Source: Methylotuvimicrobium sp018830325 | Lineage (GTDB): Bacteria; Pseudomonadota; Gammaproteobacteria; Methylococcales; Methylomonadaceae | Length of the DNA stretch: 64,000 nucleotides | Direction of reading: 5' to 3' | NCBI RefSeq assembly: GCF_044788715.1 | Contig: NZ_CP173170.1 | Span: forward strand, 4,526,001 to 4,590,000 | Part shown: positions 1 through 9,002 of the stretch, piece by piece | Layout: every line of letters begins with the position of its first letter | Numbering within the stretch: position 1 is the stretch's first letter | Notes under the pieces: generated by a model | Databases searched by the model: none | Told to the model about the DNA's origin: nothing | Seen by the model: only the letters and a program-made list of their open reading frames with translations | Position numbers and translations under genes: made by a program

Positions 1-362
1 CCATCGGCACTTATTCGCAAGCCGTTAAAGTCGACAATACCGTTTACTTATCCGGTCAAATCCCCTTGAACCCTAAAACCATGTACGTTGTCTCGGAAGA
101 CATTCGTAGCCAGATCACCCAAGTGTTCCATAACTTGAACGCGGTCACGATAGCAGCCGGCGGCGACTTAACGGACATCGTCAAATTGAATGTCTATTTA
201 ACCGACCTCACCAACTTCCCTATCGTCAACGAAATCATGGGTGAATTCATCAGCGAACCCTACCCGGCCCGTGCTGCGATCGGAGTCGCTGCATTACCGA
301 AAGGTGTTGGTGTAGAAATTGACGCAGTGATGCATTTACGCAACGAACTCTATCCGGCATAA
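1..362 (+). CDS. ridA: RidA family enamine/imine deaminase, 5' end outside the window
   Basis: RidA (YjgF/YER057c/UK114) proteins hydrolyse reactive enamine/imine intermediates released by PLP enzymes in the cytosol. The frame is open from the first bases and reads IGTYSQAVKVDNTVYLSGQI, the usual RidA N-terminal region, so the first internal ATG at 66 is not the start. About 119 residues are visible; the family is about 125-130, so only a few residues are missing. The C-terminal part has YPARAAIGVAALPKGVGVEI with the conserved substrate-binding Arg and Glu. RecG follows 15 bases later, and ridA-recG is a common gammaproteobacterial order. Confidence 0.95.
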   Translation, partial: IGTYSQAVKVDNTVYLSGQIPLNPKTMYVVSEDIRSQITQVFHNLNAVTIAAGGDLTDIVKLNVYLTDLTNFPIVNEIMGEFISEPYPARAAIGVAALPKGVGVEIDAVMHLRNELYPA

Positions 363-377
363 CGCCAACACTCTACG

Positions 378-2459
378 ATGGACCGTAACGATCCACTTGA
401 TCAATCGGTCGCTTCATTGGGCGGCATCGGCAAACAAACGGCAAGCAAGCTAGAAAAGCTGGGCATCCGAAGCTGTCAAGACCTGATTTTCCACCTCCCA
501 CACCGCTATGAGGATAGAACTCGCATCCAAGCGATAGGCACTCTAAAACCGGGGATGACTGCCTTGATCAAAGGAAAAGTTGAATTAACCGACACGCTGT
601 TGCGAGGCCGTAAAAGCCTGATCTGCCGAATCGGCGACGGCACCGGGTTTATTAGTCTACGTTTTTTTCATTTTAGCGCCGCGCAATTGACGCAGCTGAG
701 CCCTGGAACCTACCTCAGTTGTTTCGCGGAGGTCCGTCACGGCTATGCGGGCTTGGAAATGATCCATCCCGACTATAAAATCCTCAACAATCCCGAACAA
801 ACGGTCACCGAAGACACCTTAAGGCCGGTTTATCCGCTGACCGAAGGTTTAAGCCAATCCTTACTTAGAAAAGCAATCAAACAAACGTTAAACCTGCATC
901 TTAAACACTTGATCGATTGGTTACCGAAATCGCTTTTACAGCGTTTCAATTATCCTACATTAATAGAAGCCATCAACTTCCTGCATGCCCCAAACGAACG
1001 GATAACTGCCGAGACATTACTCCAAAACGATAATCCGGCGCGAAAACGTTTAGCCTTTGAAGAACTGTTAAGTCACCACCTCAGCTTGAGAGTCGTCCGT
1101 GAGCAAGCCCGCGAACAGCCCGCCTCTCCTTTTACTATTGACGAAACTACCCGTCGGCATTTTCTAAAATCGCTGCCGTTCCAACTAACCGGTGCGCAAC
1201 AACGCGTCATCACTGAAATCGAAGCCGATTGCAGTCAACAACAACCTATGTTACGCCTGGTACAGGGCGATGTCGGCTCCGGCAAAACCGTCGTTTCGGC
1301 ATACGCCGCCTTATTAGCCTTGGCAACGGGATATCAAGTCGCGGTCATGGCGCCGACCGAATTGCTGGCCGAACAGCATTTTCGAAATTTTAACGCCTGG
1401 TTCGACAGTTTTCAGACTCAAATCATCTTCTTGACCGGGCAAATCAAAGGCAATACCCGAAAAGCCGCGCTCGAAACGCTTGAAGACGGCTCTGCCGGCA
1501 TCGTGATAGGCACGCACGCCCTGTTTCAAGAATCCGTCACCTTTAAAAAACTGGGGTTGATCGTCATCGACGAACAGCACCGCTTCGGCGTGCATCAACG
1601 CATGGCGCTCAGAGACAAAGGCCGTAACGCCGGCATTCGCCCGCATCAACTGGTCATGACCGCCACACCGATCCCGCGAACCCTGGCTATGCTACAATAC
1701 TCGGACCTGGATATATCGGTCATCGACGAATTACCGCCCGGCAGAAAGCCTATTGTCACTAGCGTCATTCCCTCCGAACGCCGCGAAGAGGTCATTGCCC
1801 GTATCGGTAACTGGATCGCTCAAAAACGGCAAGCCTACTGGGTCTGCACCTTGATCGAGGAATCCGAGGCCTTACAATGCGAAGCCGCCGAAAAAACCGC
1901 TGAACTACTCACCCAAGTATTACCGGACATTCGTATTGGACTGGTACACGGACGCATGAAAGCCGCCGACAAGGATGCCGTGATGCAAGACTTTAAGAAC
2001 CAACGAATCGATCTTTTAGTCGCGACCACCGTCATCGAAGTTGGCGTGGATGTTCCCAACGCCGGACTCATGATCATCGAAAATCCGGAACGCTTGGGTC
2101 TATCCCAACTTCACCAGCTGCGAGGACGGGTAGGCCGGGGCAAAGACGATAGTTATTGTTTGCTACTCTATCAATCCCCTCTCTCCGACACGGCGAAACA
2201 CCGGCTCGGTATTCTAAGAGACACAAACGACGGCTTTGTGATTGCCGAAAAAGACCTGGAACTACGCGGACCGGGCGAAGTCATGGGTACCCGGCAAACC
2301 GGACAAATGCAATTTAAAATCGCCGATTTGGATCGAGACACGGACCTACTGGATAATATCCCAACGATTGCCGAATCGCTGCTACACCATTCCCCCGATG
2401 CCGTTCAACCGTTAATCAAACGCTGGCTCGGAGAAACCGTCAATTACGCCGAGGTATGA
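378..2459 (+). CDS. recG: ATP-dependent DNA helicase RecG
   Basis: RecG is a superfamily 2 double-stranded DNA translocase that remodels stalled forks, Holliday junctions and R-loops. The 693-residue length is normal. The N-terminal wedge/OB region (about 1-230) is followed by Walker A GDVGSGKT (about 298-305), the DEQH box in VIDEQHRFGV, the TATPIPRTL motif, and motifs V/VI ATTVIEVGVDVPNA and QLRGRVGRG. The C-terminal TRG-type segment DLELRGPGEVMGTRQTG is intact. The stop overlaps the ubiC start as ATGA, so the two genes are translationally coupled. Confidence 0.98.
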   Translation: MDRNDPLDQSVASLGGIGKQTASKLEKLGIRSCQDLIFHLPHRYEDRTRIQAIGTLKPGMTALIKGKVELTDTLLRGRKSLICRIGDGTGFISLRFFHFSAAQLTQLSPGTYLSCFAEVRHGYAGLEMIHPDYKILNNPEQTVTEDTLRPVYPLTEGLSQSLLRKAIKQTLNLHLKHLIDWLPKSLLQRFNYPTLIEAINFLHAPNERITAETLLQNDNPARKRLAFEELLSHHLSLRVVREQAREQPASPFTIDETTRRHFLKSLPFQLTGAQQRVITEIEADCSQQQPMLRLVQGDVGSGKTVVSAYAALLALATGYQVAVMAPTELLAEQHFRNFNAWFDSFQTQIIFLTGQIKGNTRKAALETLEDGSAGIVIGTHALFQESVTFKKLGLIVIDEQHRFGVHQRMALRDKGRNAGIRPHQLVMTATPIPRTLAMLQYSDLDISVIDELPPGRKPIVTSVIPSERREEVIARIGNWIAQKRQAYWVCTLIEESEALQCEAAEKTAELLTQVLPDIRIGLVHGRMKAADKDAVMQDFKNQRIDLLVATTVIEVGVDVPNAGLMIIENPERLGLSQLHQLRGRVGRGKDDSYCLLLYQSPLSDTAKHRLGILRDTNDGFVIAEKDLELRGPGEVMGTRQTGQMQFKIADLDRDTDLLDNIPTIAESLLHHSPDAVQPLIKRWLGETVNYAEV

Positions 2460-3028
2460 TACGCTTGCCGATTAAAAGCCTTTTATTAGCACAAGAACCG
2501 AACTGGATCGTCAGTCGCCCCGGAGAACACCGTACGATTTCGCAGTCAGCGCAATCCTGGATCTACGAGCCCGGATCGATCACGCAACGATTGCGCAGCT
2601 ACTACGGCGATGCCGTCAAAGTAAAAATACTGCTCAATTGTCGGCGCCTGCCTTTTTTAGGCGAACGCAAACGGCTCAAACTCAATCAGGGACGCTACAC
2701 CTTAACCCGCGAGGTGTTATTGCATGCCGACGGCAAGCCGCTAGTCTTGGCTCGCACGCTGATTCCGGAAAAAACAATCAAAGCCGCTCGGCGCAACCTA
2801 GCCCACCTTGGCACTAAACCGCTGGGGGAAGTGATTTTTTCTTATCCTAAGTTAGCCAGACTGGAAATGGATTTCGCGCTTATCGACTTGCCGCTTTGGA
2901 CGCCCTTTGCCGTCAACGAAGCCCGTATCGAACAACCGCTCTGGGCAAGAAGAACCGTCTACGCCATCCGCCATAAACCGCTACTGGTTAACGAGTTCTT
3001 TTTACCGGAAGTTTTAAACTTGCTTTAA
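2456..3028 (+). CDS. ubiC: Chorismate pyruvate-lyase UbiC
   Basis: UbiC makes 4-hydroxybenzoate from chorismate, the first committed step of ubiquinone synthesis, in the cytosol. The protein has 190 residues, slightly longer than E. coli UbiC. The family signature is visible: SITQRLR near 40, REVLL near 85, P..TI..RTL-type residues around 101-110, and LGTKPLGEVIF in the second half. The start ATG overlaps the recG stop (ATGA at 2456-2459), which fixes it. UbiX (57120-57695) serves the same pathway but is far away. Confidence 0.9.
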   Translation: MIRLPIKSLLLAQEPNWIVSRPGEHRTISQSAQSWIYEPGSITQRLRSYYGDAVKVKILLNCRRLPFLGERKRLKLNQGRYTLTREVLLHADGKPLVLARTLIPEKTIKAARRNLAHLGTKPLGEVIFSYPKLARLEMDFALIDLPLWTPFAVNEARIEQPLWARRTVYAIRHKPLLVNEFFLPEVLNLL

Positions 3029-3032
3029 ATCG

Positions 3033-3083
3033 AATTCGGCGCCGACGGATGTTGCAAGAACCTTCACCGCCAAGCGCCGAATT
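3033..3083. terminator. Hairpin between convergent ubiC and lipoprotein genes
   Basis: A perfect 10-bp inverted repeat (AATTCGGCGC at 3033-3042, GCGCCGAATT at 3074-3083) lies between two convergent stop codons. The 31-base loop is long and there is no strong U tract, so a bidirectional terminator is only one reading; a decayed repeat is another. Confidence 0.35.
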
Positions 3084-3102
3084 TGAAACGTGAGCGCTAG
3101 AA

Positions 3103-3546
3103 TTACCGCTTACCGAATAGATTAGGGCTTTTCGGTTGAGCTTTTTTTTGCAGACAATGGTATGCGGCGCTTTCAAATTTAATCCTAAGCGACTGCGTAT
3201 TTTTATTTTCTTTGACGAACAGCTCGGCTTCCTTGGCCGTCAAATCCTTGAGCAGATAGGTCGCGATACACATGCAAGGTTCGGCAAAACGTTTTCTGTC
3301 GAGTTCTTTATTGACTGAATTCTTAACTTCCCTTTCCACACATTGATCGGCAAATTCGTGTTCGAATTGATGCTTGACTAAATCGCTGACTTCGCTCCCG
3401 TGAGCGTGATCATACTTAACATGAGCTTTGCTTTTAACAGGCTCCGTAGGTCTCGAAGAAGACTTATCGTCCGAGCATCCGGCGATCAAAAAAAAGCCCG
3501 TCAACAAGACGCCCCACACTAGACTAATATTTTTTATATAATGCAT
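3103..3546 (-). CDS. Putative lipoprotein of unknown function
   Basis: This 147-residue protein has a type II signal peptide: a short N terminus, a hydrophobic stretch (about 8-22) and the lipobox LIAGC, followed by a Ser/Asp-rich linker (CSDDKSSSRP). The mature part is charged and contains several Cys (CVEREV, EPCMCIATYLL, YHCLQKK) that could form disulfides in the periplasm. I do not recognise the family. It converges on ubiC, and a repeat-rich stretch lies upstream of its start. Confidence 0.7.
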   Translation of the reverse strand: MHYIKNISLVWGVLLTGFFLIAGCSDDKSSSRPTEPVKSKAHVKYDHAHGSEVSDLVKHQFEHEFADQCVEREVKNSVNKELDRKRFAEPCMCIATYLLKDLTAKEAELFVKENKNTQSLRIKFESAAYHCLQKKAQPKSPNLFGKR

Positions 3547-3641
3547 TGTTTTGATAATAGTTTTAAAGTTTAGATACTTAAGGCCAAACGAAACAATGAT
3601 ATGATGATTTCATGTCTTTGTATACCCTAGTACAATACGAG

Positions 3642-3806
3642 TAGCAATTCCCAATTTGGGGATCAAACAGGGTGTGGGGTATGCTTGGCGAGGATGTCGG
3701 CAGCAGGGAGCTGCCGTCAAGCCCCCATGGATGGGTTCACGGCGTTCCTCGACAGGGATACCCCACACCCTAAATCCAGCGAGAACGCTCAAACTGGGAA
3801 TTGCTG
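3642..3806. repeat. Family A palindromic element, copy 1 (165 bp, 9-bp target duplication)
   Basis: The ends AGCAATTCCCAATTTG and CAAACTGGGAATTGCTG are inverted repeats. The flanks CAATACGAG at 3633-3641 and 3807-3815 are identical, which marks an insertion with a 9-bp duplication. The interior is a long imperfect hairpin with the core CCCATGGATGGGTTCACGGC. It encodes no credible protein; the conceptual peptides from it (CRQQGAAVKPPWMG type) recur in every copy. Confidence 0.9.
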
Positions 3807-3841
3807 CAATACGAGTCGAAACCAACAGTCCTTTACATGTA

Positions 3842-4067
3842 TATATTTCGCACTTCAAATTTCGGCATTGTCGGAGGTGGCCTTGGGTGCTCGATAAAGG
3901 CTTTGCCAGCATGGAGCTGGCATAGAACCTACATGGACGTATTTACCCAGCACCTAAATTCCATAACCCATTGGCCATGGTTATTTGTCTTGGTTAATTT
4001 AGGTGCTGGGTTTACGGCGTCCTTTGACGGGTACCCCAAGGCCGAATTTTCATCTACGATGGTTATA
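3842..4067. repeat. Family B palindromic element, copy 1, carrying nested element F
   Basis: The left end (TATATTTCGC then ACTTCAAATTTCGGCA) and right end (GCCGAATTTTCATC then GTTATA) match the other B copies. The arms GGTGCTCGATAAAGG and CCTTTGACGGGTACC form the palindrome, and the core is CCTACATGGACGTA. The core is split at TTTA by the 65-bp element F (3946-4010). It lies directly upstream of hemL. Confidence 0.85.
3946..4010. repeat. Nested 65-bp palindromic element F, copy 1
   Basis: The ends CCCAGCACCTAAAT and ATTTAGGTGCTGGG are perfect inverted repeats. The flanking 4 bp are TTTA on both sides (3942-3945 and 4011-4014), so the host core reads continuously when F and one TTTA are removed. 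The interior has a small hairpin (CCAT/ATGG). Confidence 0.9.
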
Positions 4068-4097
4068 CTTTGACCCGCTCTAATTTAAAAAAAAATC

Positions 4098-5378
4098 ATG
4101 ACCCATTCAAACGATCTATTCTCCGCAGCAAAACAAGTCATTCCCGGCGGCGTCAATTCGCCGGTTAGATCATTCGGCGGCGTCGGAGGCACTCCGGTTT
4201 TCATCGACCATGCTTCCGGCCCTTATATTTTCGATAGCGAAAACAAGCGATACATCGATTATGTCGGCTCCTGGGGCCCCATGATTCTGGGACACGCCCA
4301 TCCTGAAGTAATCGCTGCCGTCACTGAAACCGCCCAAAAAGGCCTTAGCTTCGGTGCGCCGACCGAAATTGAAACCCGCATTGCTCAAACCGTCTGCGAA
4401 CTGATGCCATCGATCGAGTTGGTCAGAATGGTCAGCTCCGGCACCGAAGCGACAATGAGCGCGATTCGCTTAGCCCGCGGCTTCACCGGACGCGATAAAA
4501 TCGTCAAATTCGAAGGTTGTTATCATGGCCATTCCGACTCGCTTCTAGTCAAGGCCGGCTCGGGCGCACTAACATTCGGCGTGCCGAGTTCGCCGGGCGT
4601 TCCTGCGGCTTTGGCGGAAAACACGATCACATTAACCTACAACGATAACGAATCGGTCGTCGAGTTATTCAAACAAATCGGCGACAGCATCGCTTGTATC
4701 ATAGTCGAACCGGTGGCCGGTAACATGAATTGCATCCCGCCGGTTTCCGGGTTTCTCGAAACGCTACGCCGAGTCTGCGACGAATCCGGAGCGCTGTTGA
4801 TTTTCGACGAAGTGATGACCGGCTTTCGTGTAGGATTACATGGCGCACAAGGGGTTTACAACATCACGCCCGACCTGACCACGCTCGGTAAAGTCATCGG
4901 TGGCGGCATGCCGGTCGGCGCTTTCGGCGGCAAACGACAAGTCATGGAATATCTCGCACCGGTCGGACCGGTTTACCAAGCCGGTACACTCTCAGGCAAC
5001 CCTGTCGCCATGGCCGCGGGATTGAAAACACTCGAACTGATTGCGAAACCGGACTTCTACGAAGCTTTAACCGAGAAAACGGCCCGCTTCGTCAATGGCA
5101 TGAAAGACCGCGCCAGCCAAGCAGGAATACCGCTTTCAAGCAATGTCGTCGGTGGCATGTTCGGCTTGTTTTTTAGCGAAGACAAGCAAATCACTTCGTT
5201 CGCACAAGTCGCTCAATGCGATCAAGACCGTTTCAAACGCTTTTTCCACTCAATGCTCGACAATGGTGTTTATCTGGCTCCGTCGGCCTTCGAAGCCGGT
5301 TTCGTTTCAGCCGCGCATAGTGACGAGATCATCGATGAAACGCTGGATATCGCGGCGACAGTGTTCAAGACATTATAA
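4098..5378 (+). CDS. hemL: Glutamate-1-semialdehyde 2,1-aminomutase
   Basis: HemL converts glutamate-1-semialdehyde to 5-aminolevulinate with pyridoxal phosphate, the C5 route to haem. Length (426 residues) and motifs are standard: the N-terminal IPGGVNSPVR, MVSSGTEATMSAIRLARG for cofactor phosphate binding, the DEVMTGFR Asp contacting PLP, and the Schiff-base Lys265 in TLGKVIGGGMPVGAFGG. It appears monocistronic, with a 170-base gap before the next gene. The start ATG lies just after the B1 repeat, so any promoter must sit in or beside that element. Confidence 0.98.
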   Translation: MTHSNDLFSAAKQVIPGGVNSPVRSFGGVGGTPVFIDHASGPYIFDSENKRYIDYVGSWGPMILGHAHPEVIAAVTETAQKGLSFGAPTEIETRIAQTVCELMPSIELVRMVSSGTEATMSAIRLARGFTGRDKIVKFEGCYHGHSDSLLVKAGSGALTFGVPSSPGVPAALAENTITLTYNDNESVVELFKQIGDSIACIIVEPVAGNMNCIPPVSGFLETLRRVCDESGALLIFDEVMTGFRVGLHGAQGVYNITPDLTTLGKVIGGGMPVGAFGGKRQVMEYLAPVGPVYQAGTLSGNPVAMAAGLKTLELIAKPDFYEALTEKTARFVNGMKDRASQAGIPLSSNVVGGMFGLFFSEDKQITSFAQVAQCDQDRFKRFFHSMLDNGVYLAPSAFEAGFVSAAHSDEIIDETLDIAATVFKTL

Positions 5379-5551
5379 ACACACGCGCAGAATGGCATAC
5401 GGATTCCGCCGATGAGGCGCGTTTTCGGTTTTTTTCTCATTCCGATGATCCTTGTTAATTTATCGGCGCTCGTCTCTCGAATCCGCGACAACCGTGCGAA
5501 GTCTATAAAAACCAATTTAAGTTCTTTAATGCGCTATGACACGGAGATGAT

Positions 5552-6169
5552 ATGAAACCGGACAGCCTCTCGATCAAAAAACGCTATGACCGACTAGCGC
5601 CTTATTTCGATAGCCTTGAAGCCGTCATGGAAGGCTTATTTTTCAAAAAATGGCGTAACCGTTTATGGGCCAAAGCCGAAGGCGAGCATATTCTTGAAAT
5701 TGGCGTAGGCACAGGTAAAAACTTCGATTATTACCCGCATGGCGCCCGGATAACTGCAATCGACTTCAGCGGCAAAATGCTGGATATAGCAAGACACAAA
5801 AAAAACCGAAAACAGATCGATGTCGACCTTCATGTAATGGATGTTGAATCGCTTGAATTTGCCGATAATTGTTTCGATACCGTGATTGCCTCTTTCGTAT
5901 TTTGCTCGGTACCCTCGCCCAGAAAAGGGCTCAAAGAATTGCATCGAGTCTTAAAACCGGGCGGACAAATCGTGCTGCTCGAACACGTTTTAAGCTCAAG
6001 ACCTTTGGTTGCTCGCTTGATGAATCTATTGAACCCGCTGACAGTTTCATTGGTCGGCGCAAACATCAATCGGCAAACGATCAAAAACGTGCAAGCCTCC
6101 GGCTTCAGTTCGATTCATGTCGACTCAAGCAGCGGCGATATTATTAAACTGATACAAGCGCGAAAATAA
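5552..6169 (+). CDS. Class I SAM-dependent methyltransferase
   Basis: The 205-residue protein has a Rossmann methyltransferase fold: motif I ILEIGVGTGKNFDYY (about 48-62), the acidic loop AIDFSGKMLDIA, motif II VIASFVFCSVP, and the post-motif LHRVLKPGGQIVLLEHV. It resembles UbiE-like and phosphatidylethanolamine N-methyltransferase (PmtA-type) proteins. A role in phosphatidylcholine synthesis is plausible for a membrane-rich methanotroph, but the substrate cannot be read from the sequence. It converges on hspQ. Confidence 0.85.
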   Translation: MKPDSLSIKKRYDRLAPYFDSLEAVMEGLFFKKWRNRLWAKAEGEHILEIGVGTGKNFDYYPHGARITAIDFSGKMLDIARHKKNRKQIDVDLHVMDVESLEFADNCFDTVIASFVFCSVPSPRKGLKELHRVLKPGGQIVLLEHVLSSRPLVARLMNLLNPLTVSLVGANINRQTIKNVQASGFSSIHVDSSSGDIIKLIQARK

Positions 6170-6203
6170 AGTCGATTGACGAACATCTCCCTCGTTCGCG
6201 TGA

Positions 6204-6530
6204 TCAGTTCTTCATGACATGCAGCGAATAAACCCCGTTGTCAAAATCGTCGAAATAATAATCTACCATCGGATTATGAATCCGCTGTTTGTTCTGGCTG
6301 ACCGTCAAATTGCATTCCGCGACATAGGTTTGGTGGCTGGCATTATCGACTAAGACATGATACCAAGGTTGATCCTTTGCGGGTCGACTGCGCGCGACCT
6401 TTTCGTACCACTCCTCGCCGCCGCGAAACTCAAAATCGACATCGTAGATAACCCCGCGGTAATTAAACAATTTATGATGAACGATCTGCCCTAAAAAATA
6501 TTTTGCTTCTTTCATAACCCGTCTCTTCAA
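6204..6530 (-). CDS. hspQ: Heat shock protein HspQ (hemimethylated-DNA-binding YccV family)
   Basis: The 108-residue length and sequence match HspQ: FLGQIVHHKLFNYRGVIYDVD at the N terminus, PWYHVLVDNASHQTYVAECNL in the middle, and NPMVDYYFDDFDNGVY at the end. In E. coli HspQ binds hemimethylated oriC DNA and acts as a specificity factor for Lon. The gene is divergent from ribA; the roughly 200-base intergenic space should hold both promoters. Confidence 0.9.
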   Translation of the reverse strand: MKRRVMKEAKYFLGQIVHHKLFNYRGVIYDVDFEFRGGEEWYEKVARSRPAKDQPWYHVLVDNASHQTYVAECNLTVSQNKQRIHNPMVDYYFDDFDNGVYSLHVMKN

Positions 6531-6734
6531 GCCAAGCCGCTCTTATATCTAAACTTGCCGCCACATCGTCCGCGCAAAATCCGACTTCAACAAAAGAATA
6601 TCATAATCATCACAAACACCCTAAACCGTTGAAAATGCATAAACCGGGAATTGCCGAAAAATCATAAAGTTTTTCGCTACGAACCTAACGAATTGGTTAA
6701 AATACAGCCTATTACATTATTTTGATTAGAAGAC

Positions 6735-7349
6735 GTGAAGCCACAGATAAAAAATCTCGTTCAAACCCGCATTCCAACCCGTTACGGCGAATTCGTTCTG
6801 CATTATTACAGCAACAACATCGACACTAAGGAGCATGTAGCCTTCGTAAAGGGCTCAATCGCAAACCAAAGCCGAGTTCCGGTTCGCATCCATTCCGAAT
6901 GTTTCACCGGCGATGTCCTCGGTTCGCGGCGCTGCGACTGCGGCGAACAGCTCGACAAGGCACTGCAGATCATCAGCAACGCGGGACAAGGCGTGTTGAT
7001 TTATTTACGCCAAGAAGGACGCGGCATCGGGTTATTGAAAAAACTGCAGGCTTATAACTTACAAGACCAAGGCATGGATACGGTCGATGCCAACATTCAT
7101 TTAGGCCATTTGGACGACGAACGCGACTACACCTTCGCCGCTTTAATGCTACAAGACTTAGGCGTCAATTCGATCCAATTGATTACCAATAACCCGAGAA
7201 AAATCGATGCATTGACTCAACTCGGCATCAATGTCGAGGACCGCATCCCGATCGAATCGGTTTTCCATAACGACAACCGCGCTTACTTGACCACCAAAGT
7301 CGAAAAAATGAGTCACTTGTTAACCCTGCCGAATGAAGACAAAGACTAA
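6735..7349 (+). CDS. ribA: GTP cyclohydrolase II
   Basis: RibA opens GTP to 2,5-diamino-6-ribosylamino-pyrimidinone phosphate, the first step of riboflavin synthesis. The 204-residue stand-alone form is the gammaproteobacterial type. The zinc ligands are in ECFTGDVLGSRRCDCGEQL and the catalytic region is RQEGRGIGLLKKLQAYNLQD. The start is GTG at 6735, which gives the correct N terminus. The stop TAA at 7347-7349 is also the first three bases of repeat C1. RibF (41050-41979) acts later in flavin synthesis. Confidence 0.95.
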   Translation: MKPQIKNLVQTRIPTRYGEFVLHYYSNNIDTKEHVAFVKGSIANQSRVPVRIHSECFTGDVLGSRRCDCGEQLDKALQIISNAGQGVLIYLRQEGRGIGLLKKLQAYNLQDQGMDTVDANIHLGHLDDERDYTFAALMLQDLGVNSIQLITNNPRKIDALTQLGINVEDRIPIESVFHNDNRAYLTTKVEKMSHLLTLPNEDKD

Positions 7350-7532
7350 GGATTTGGTCGTAAATAACTTCCCTATTTTAAGGAGGGTTCGGTTGCTCGA
7401 TTGGCAGGTGTCGGCGGCAGGGAAAGCCGCCGTCAAGCCTACACGGACGTATTCACGGCGACCTGCCGAGCGAGTGACCGAACCCTCAACAAGGCTCATA
7501 GTTCCAGGACATTATTTATCACGAAATCCTAA
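7347..7532. repeat. Family C palindromic element, copy 1
   Basis: This is the cleanest C copy. Its outer inverted ends are TAAGGATTTGGTCGTAAATA and the complement of TATTTATCACGAAATCCTAA, followed by inverted GGGTTCGGT/ACCGAACCC arms and the stem TGGCAGGTGTCGGCGG. The core is CCTACACGGACGTATTCACGG. It fills the space between ribA and the convergent amidohydrolase gene, and its first TAA is the ribA stop codon. Confidence 0.85.
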
Positions 7533-7540
7533 TCGCCCCG

Positions 7541-8722
7541 TCAAACTTCCGCCGGCAAAACCGTTTCCACCAAGCTAACCCAAAAGGCGGCTCCCATCGG
7601 TAAAATAGCATCGTTAAAATCGTAATGCGGATTGTGCAATAAACAACCGCCTTCCGAGGGGCCGTTACCGATCCATACATAACAACCCGGCACCTGCTCC
7701 AGCATAAAGGCAAAGTCCTCCGAGCCCATGCTCGGTAACGGACACAAATCAACACCTTCGCTTCCCGCCACCTTTGTTGCCGCCAGCAATGCCAACTCGG
7801 TCGCATTCGGTTCATTGACCAACACCGGATACCCCGGATTCTCGGGATTGAATACAACCGACCCGCTAACGCCCAATCCCGCACAAATTCCTTCGACCGT
7901 CTTTCTAATCTGATCGACAATCAATTCCTGCACCGCTGGCTTAAAGCATCTAAACGTACCTCGCAGCACAACCGACTCGGGTAAGGCATTCCAAGTATCG
8001 CCGCCATGAATCTGCGTAATGCTAACCACCGCCGAATCGAGCGGGTCGACCGTACGGCTGACAATGCTTTGCAAAGCACTGATTACTTGCGCGGCGGCAA
8101 CAATAGCATCGTTACCTAAATGCGGCATTGCGGCATGAGCGGCATGCCCGGTGACAACAATCTCGAAACAATCGAACGAAGCCATCATCGGACCGGATTT
8201 AACGGCAAAATATCCTTCCGGAATATCGTGATAATTATGCATACCGAACACGAAATCGACTGGAAACAACTCAAACAAGCCGTCATCGATCATCCGTTTC
8301 GCTCCGGCCCGGCCTTCCTCGGCCGGTTGAAAAATGAAATATACGGTTCCATCGAATTGAGGACACCGACTTAAATATCCTGCCGCGCCGAGTAGCATCG
8401 CACTATGACCATCGTGCCCGCAAGCATGCATTTTTCCATCATGCTGAGAACGATGCTCAAAGCGATTCTGCTCGTGAATGAACAATGCGTCCATGTCGGC
8501 CCTTAGTGCAATTTTTCGAGAACTCGTGCCCGCTGTCAAGCTCGCTACAATACCGGTATTCCCCAAACCTTGATGCACATCAAGCCCGAATTCCCTTAAT
8601 CTTGCGGCAATAAAACGCGCCGTTTCGTTTTCCTCGAATGCGGTTTCTGGAAATTGATGCAAATGCCGCCGCCACTGCTTCATTGAAGCATGCCACTCCG
8701 ATAATTTATTTACTGTCGCCAT
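7541..8722 (-). CDS. M20 family amidohydrolase / aminoacylase-type metallopeptidase
   Basis: Starting at the ATG at 8722 the protein has about 393 residues, the normal length of M20D amidohydrolases (hippurate hydrolase, IAA-amino acid hydrolase, N-acetyldiaminopimelate deacetylase relatives). Metal-binding motifs are HACGHDGHSAMLLGAA and FQPAEEGRAGAKRMI; the dimerisation-domain His is in VTGHAAHAAMPHLG, and the last ligand region is PSMGSEDFAFM. A longer reading frame back to 8812 runs into degenerate repeat sequence, so the internal ATG is preferred. The true substrate is unknown. Confidence 0.85.
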   Translation of the reverse strand: MATVNKLSEWHASMKQWRRHLHQFPETAFEENETARFIAARLREFGLDVHQGLGNTGIVASLTAGTSSRKIALRADMDALFIHEQNRFEHRSQHDGKMHACGHDGHSAMLLGAAGYLSRCPQFDGTVYFIFQPAEEGRAGAKRMIDDGLFELFPVDFVFGMHNYHDIPEGYFAVKSGPMMASFDCFEIVVTGHAAHAAMPHLGNDAIVAAAQVISALQSIVSRTVDPLDSAVVSITQIHGGDTWNALPESVVLRGTFRCFKPAVQELIVDQIRKTVEGICAGLGVSGSVVFNPENPGYPVLVNEPNATELALLAATKVAGSEGVDLCPLPSMGSEDFAFMLEQVPGCYVWIGNGPSEGGCLLHNPHYDFNDAILPMGAAFWVSLVETVLPAEV

Positions 8723-8737
8723 AGCCAATCCGTTTAT

Positions 8738-8850
8738 TTTTTCGCACATTAAATTTCGGCACCGAACACCCGTTAAAGGCCCGGCACCTAAATAATTAAC
8801 GAAGATTATCACTTATCGTCAGTAGCTTATGGGTTTAGGCGCTGAGTGAA
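8738..8850. repeat. Degenerate family B arm with a decayed element F
   Basis: CGCACATTAAATTTCGGCAC and CACCCGTTAAAGG match one B arm. They are followed by GGCACCTAAATAATTAACG and, about 65 bases on, GGGTTTAGGCGCTGAGTGAA, which match the two ends of element F at lower identity. The other B arm is gone. It lies between the divergent M20 and lexA genes. Confidence 0.5.
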
Positions 8851-9002
8851 TGACAGATTTTGCAGAAGCAAAATCCGCATAACACACTGCGTCTCCATAC
8901 ACTACTGTCGAAATGTGGTGCTCGATCGGGATAACAAAAATAAATCTTGTTTTCTTTTTGTTCTTTATGTACTATTTTTACAAAACAAACAGAGAACAGA
9001 TT

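Noticed and set aside
3656..4073. Several overlapping frames of 60-100 residues in the repeats near 3.6-4.1 kb
   Set aside because: They translate palindromic elements A1 and B1; the same Trp/Pro/Gly-rich peptides appear wherever a copy occurs (10.5, 24.6, 29, 37, 54 kb). They are not genes.
8846..9002. An SOS box upstream of lexA
   Set aside because: I searched by eye for CTGT-N8-ACAG and similar palindromes; only weak GTTCT/AGAAC matches at wide spacing exist, which are not convincing.
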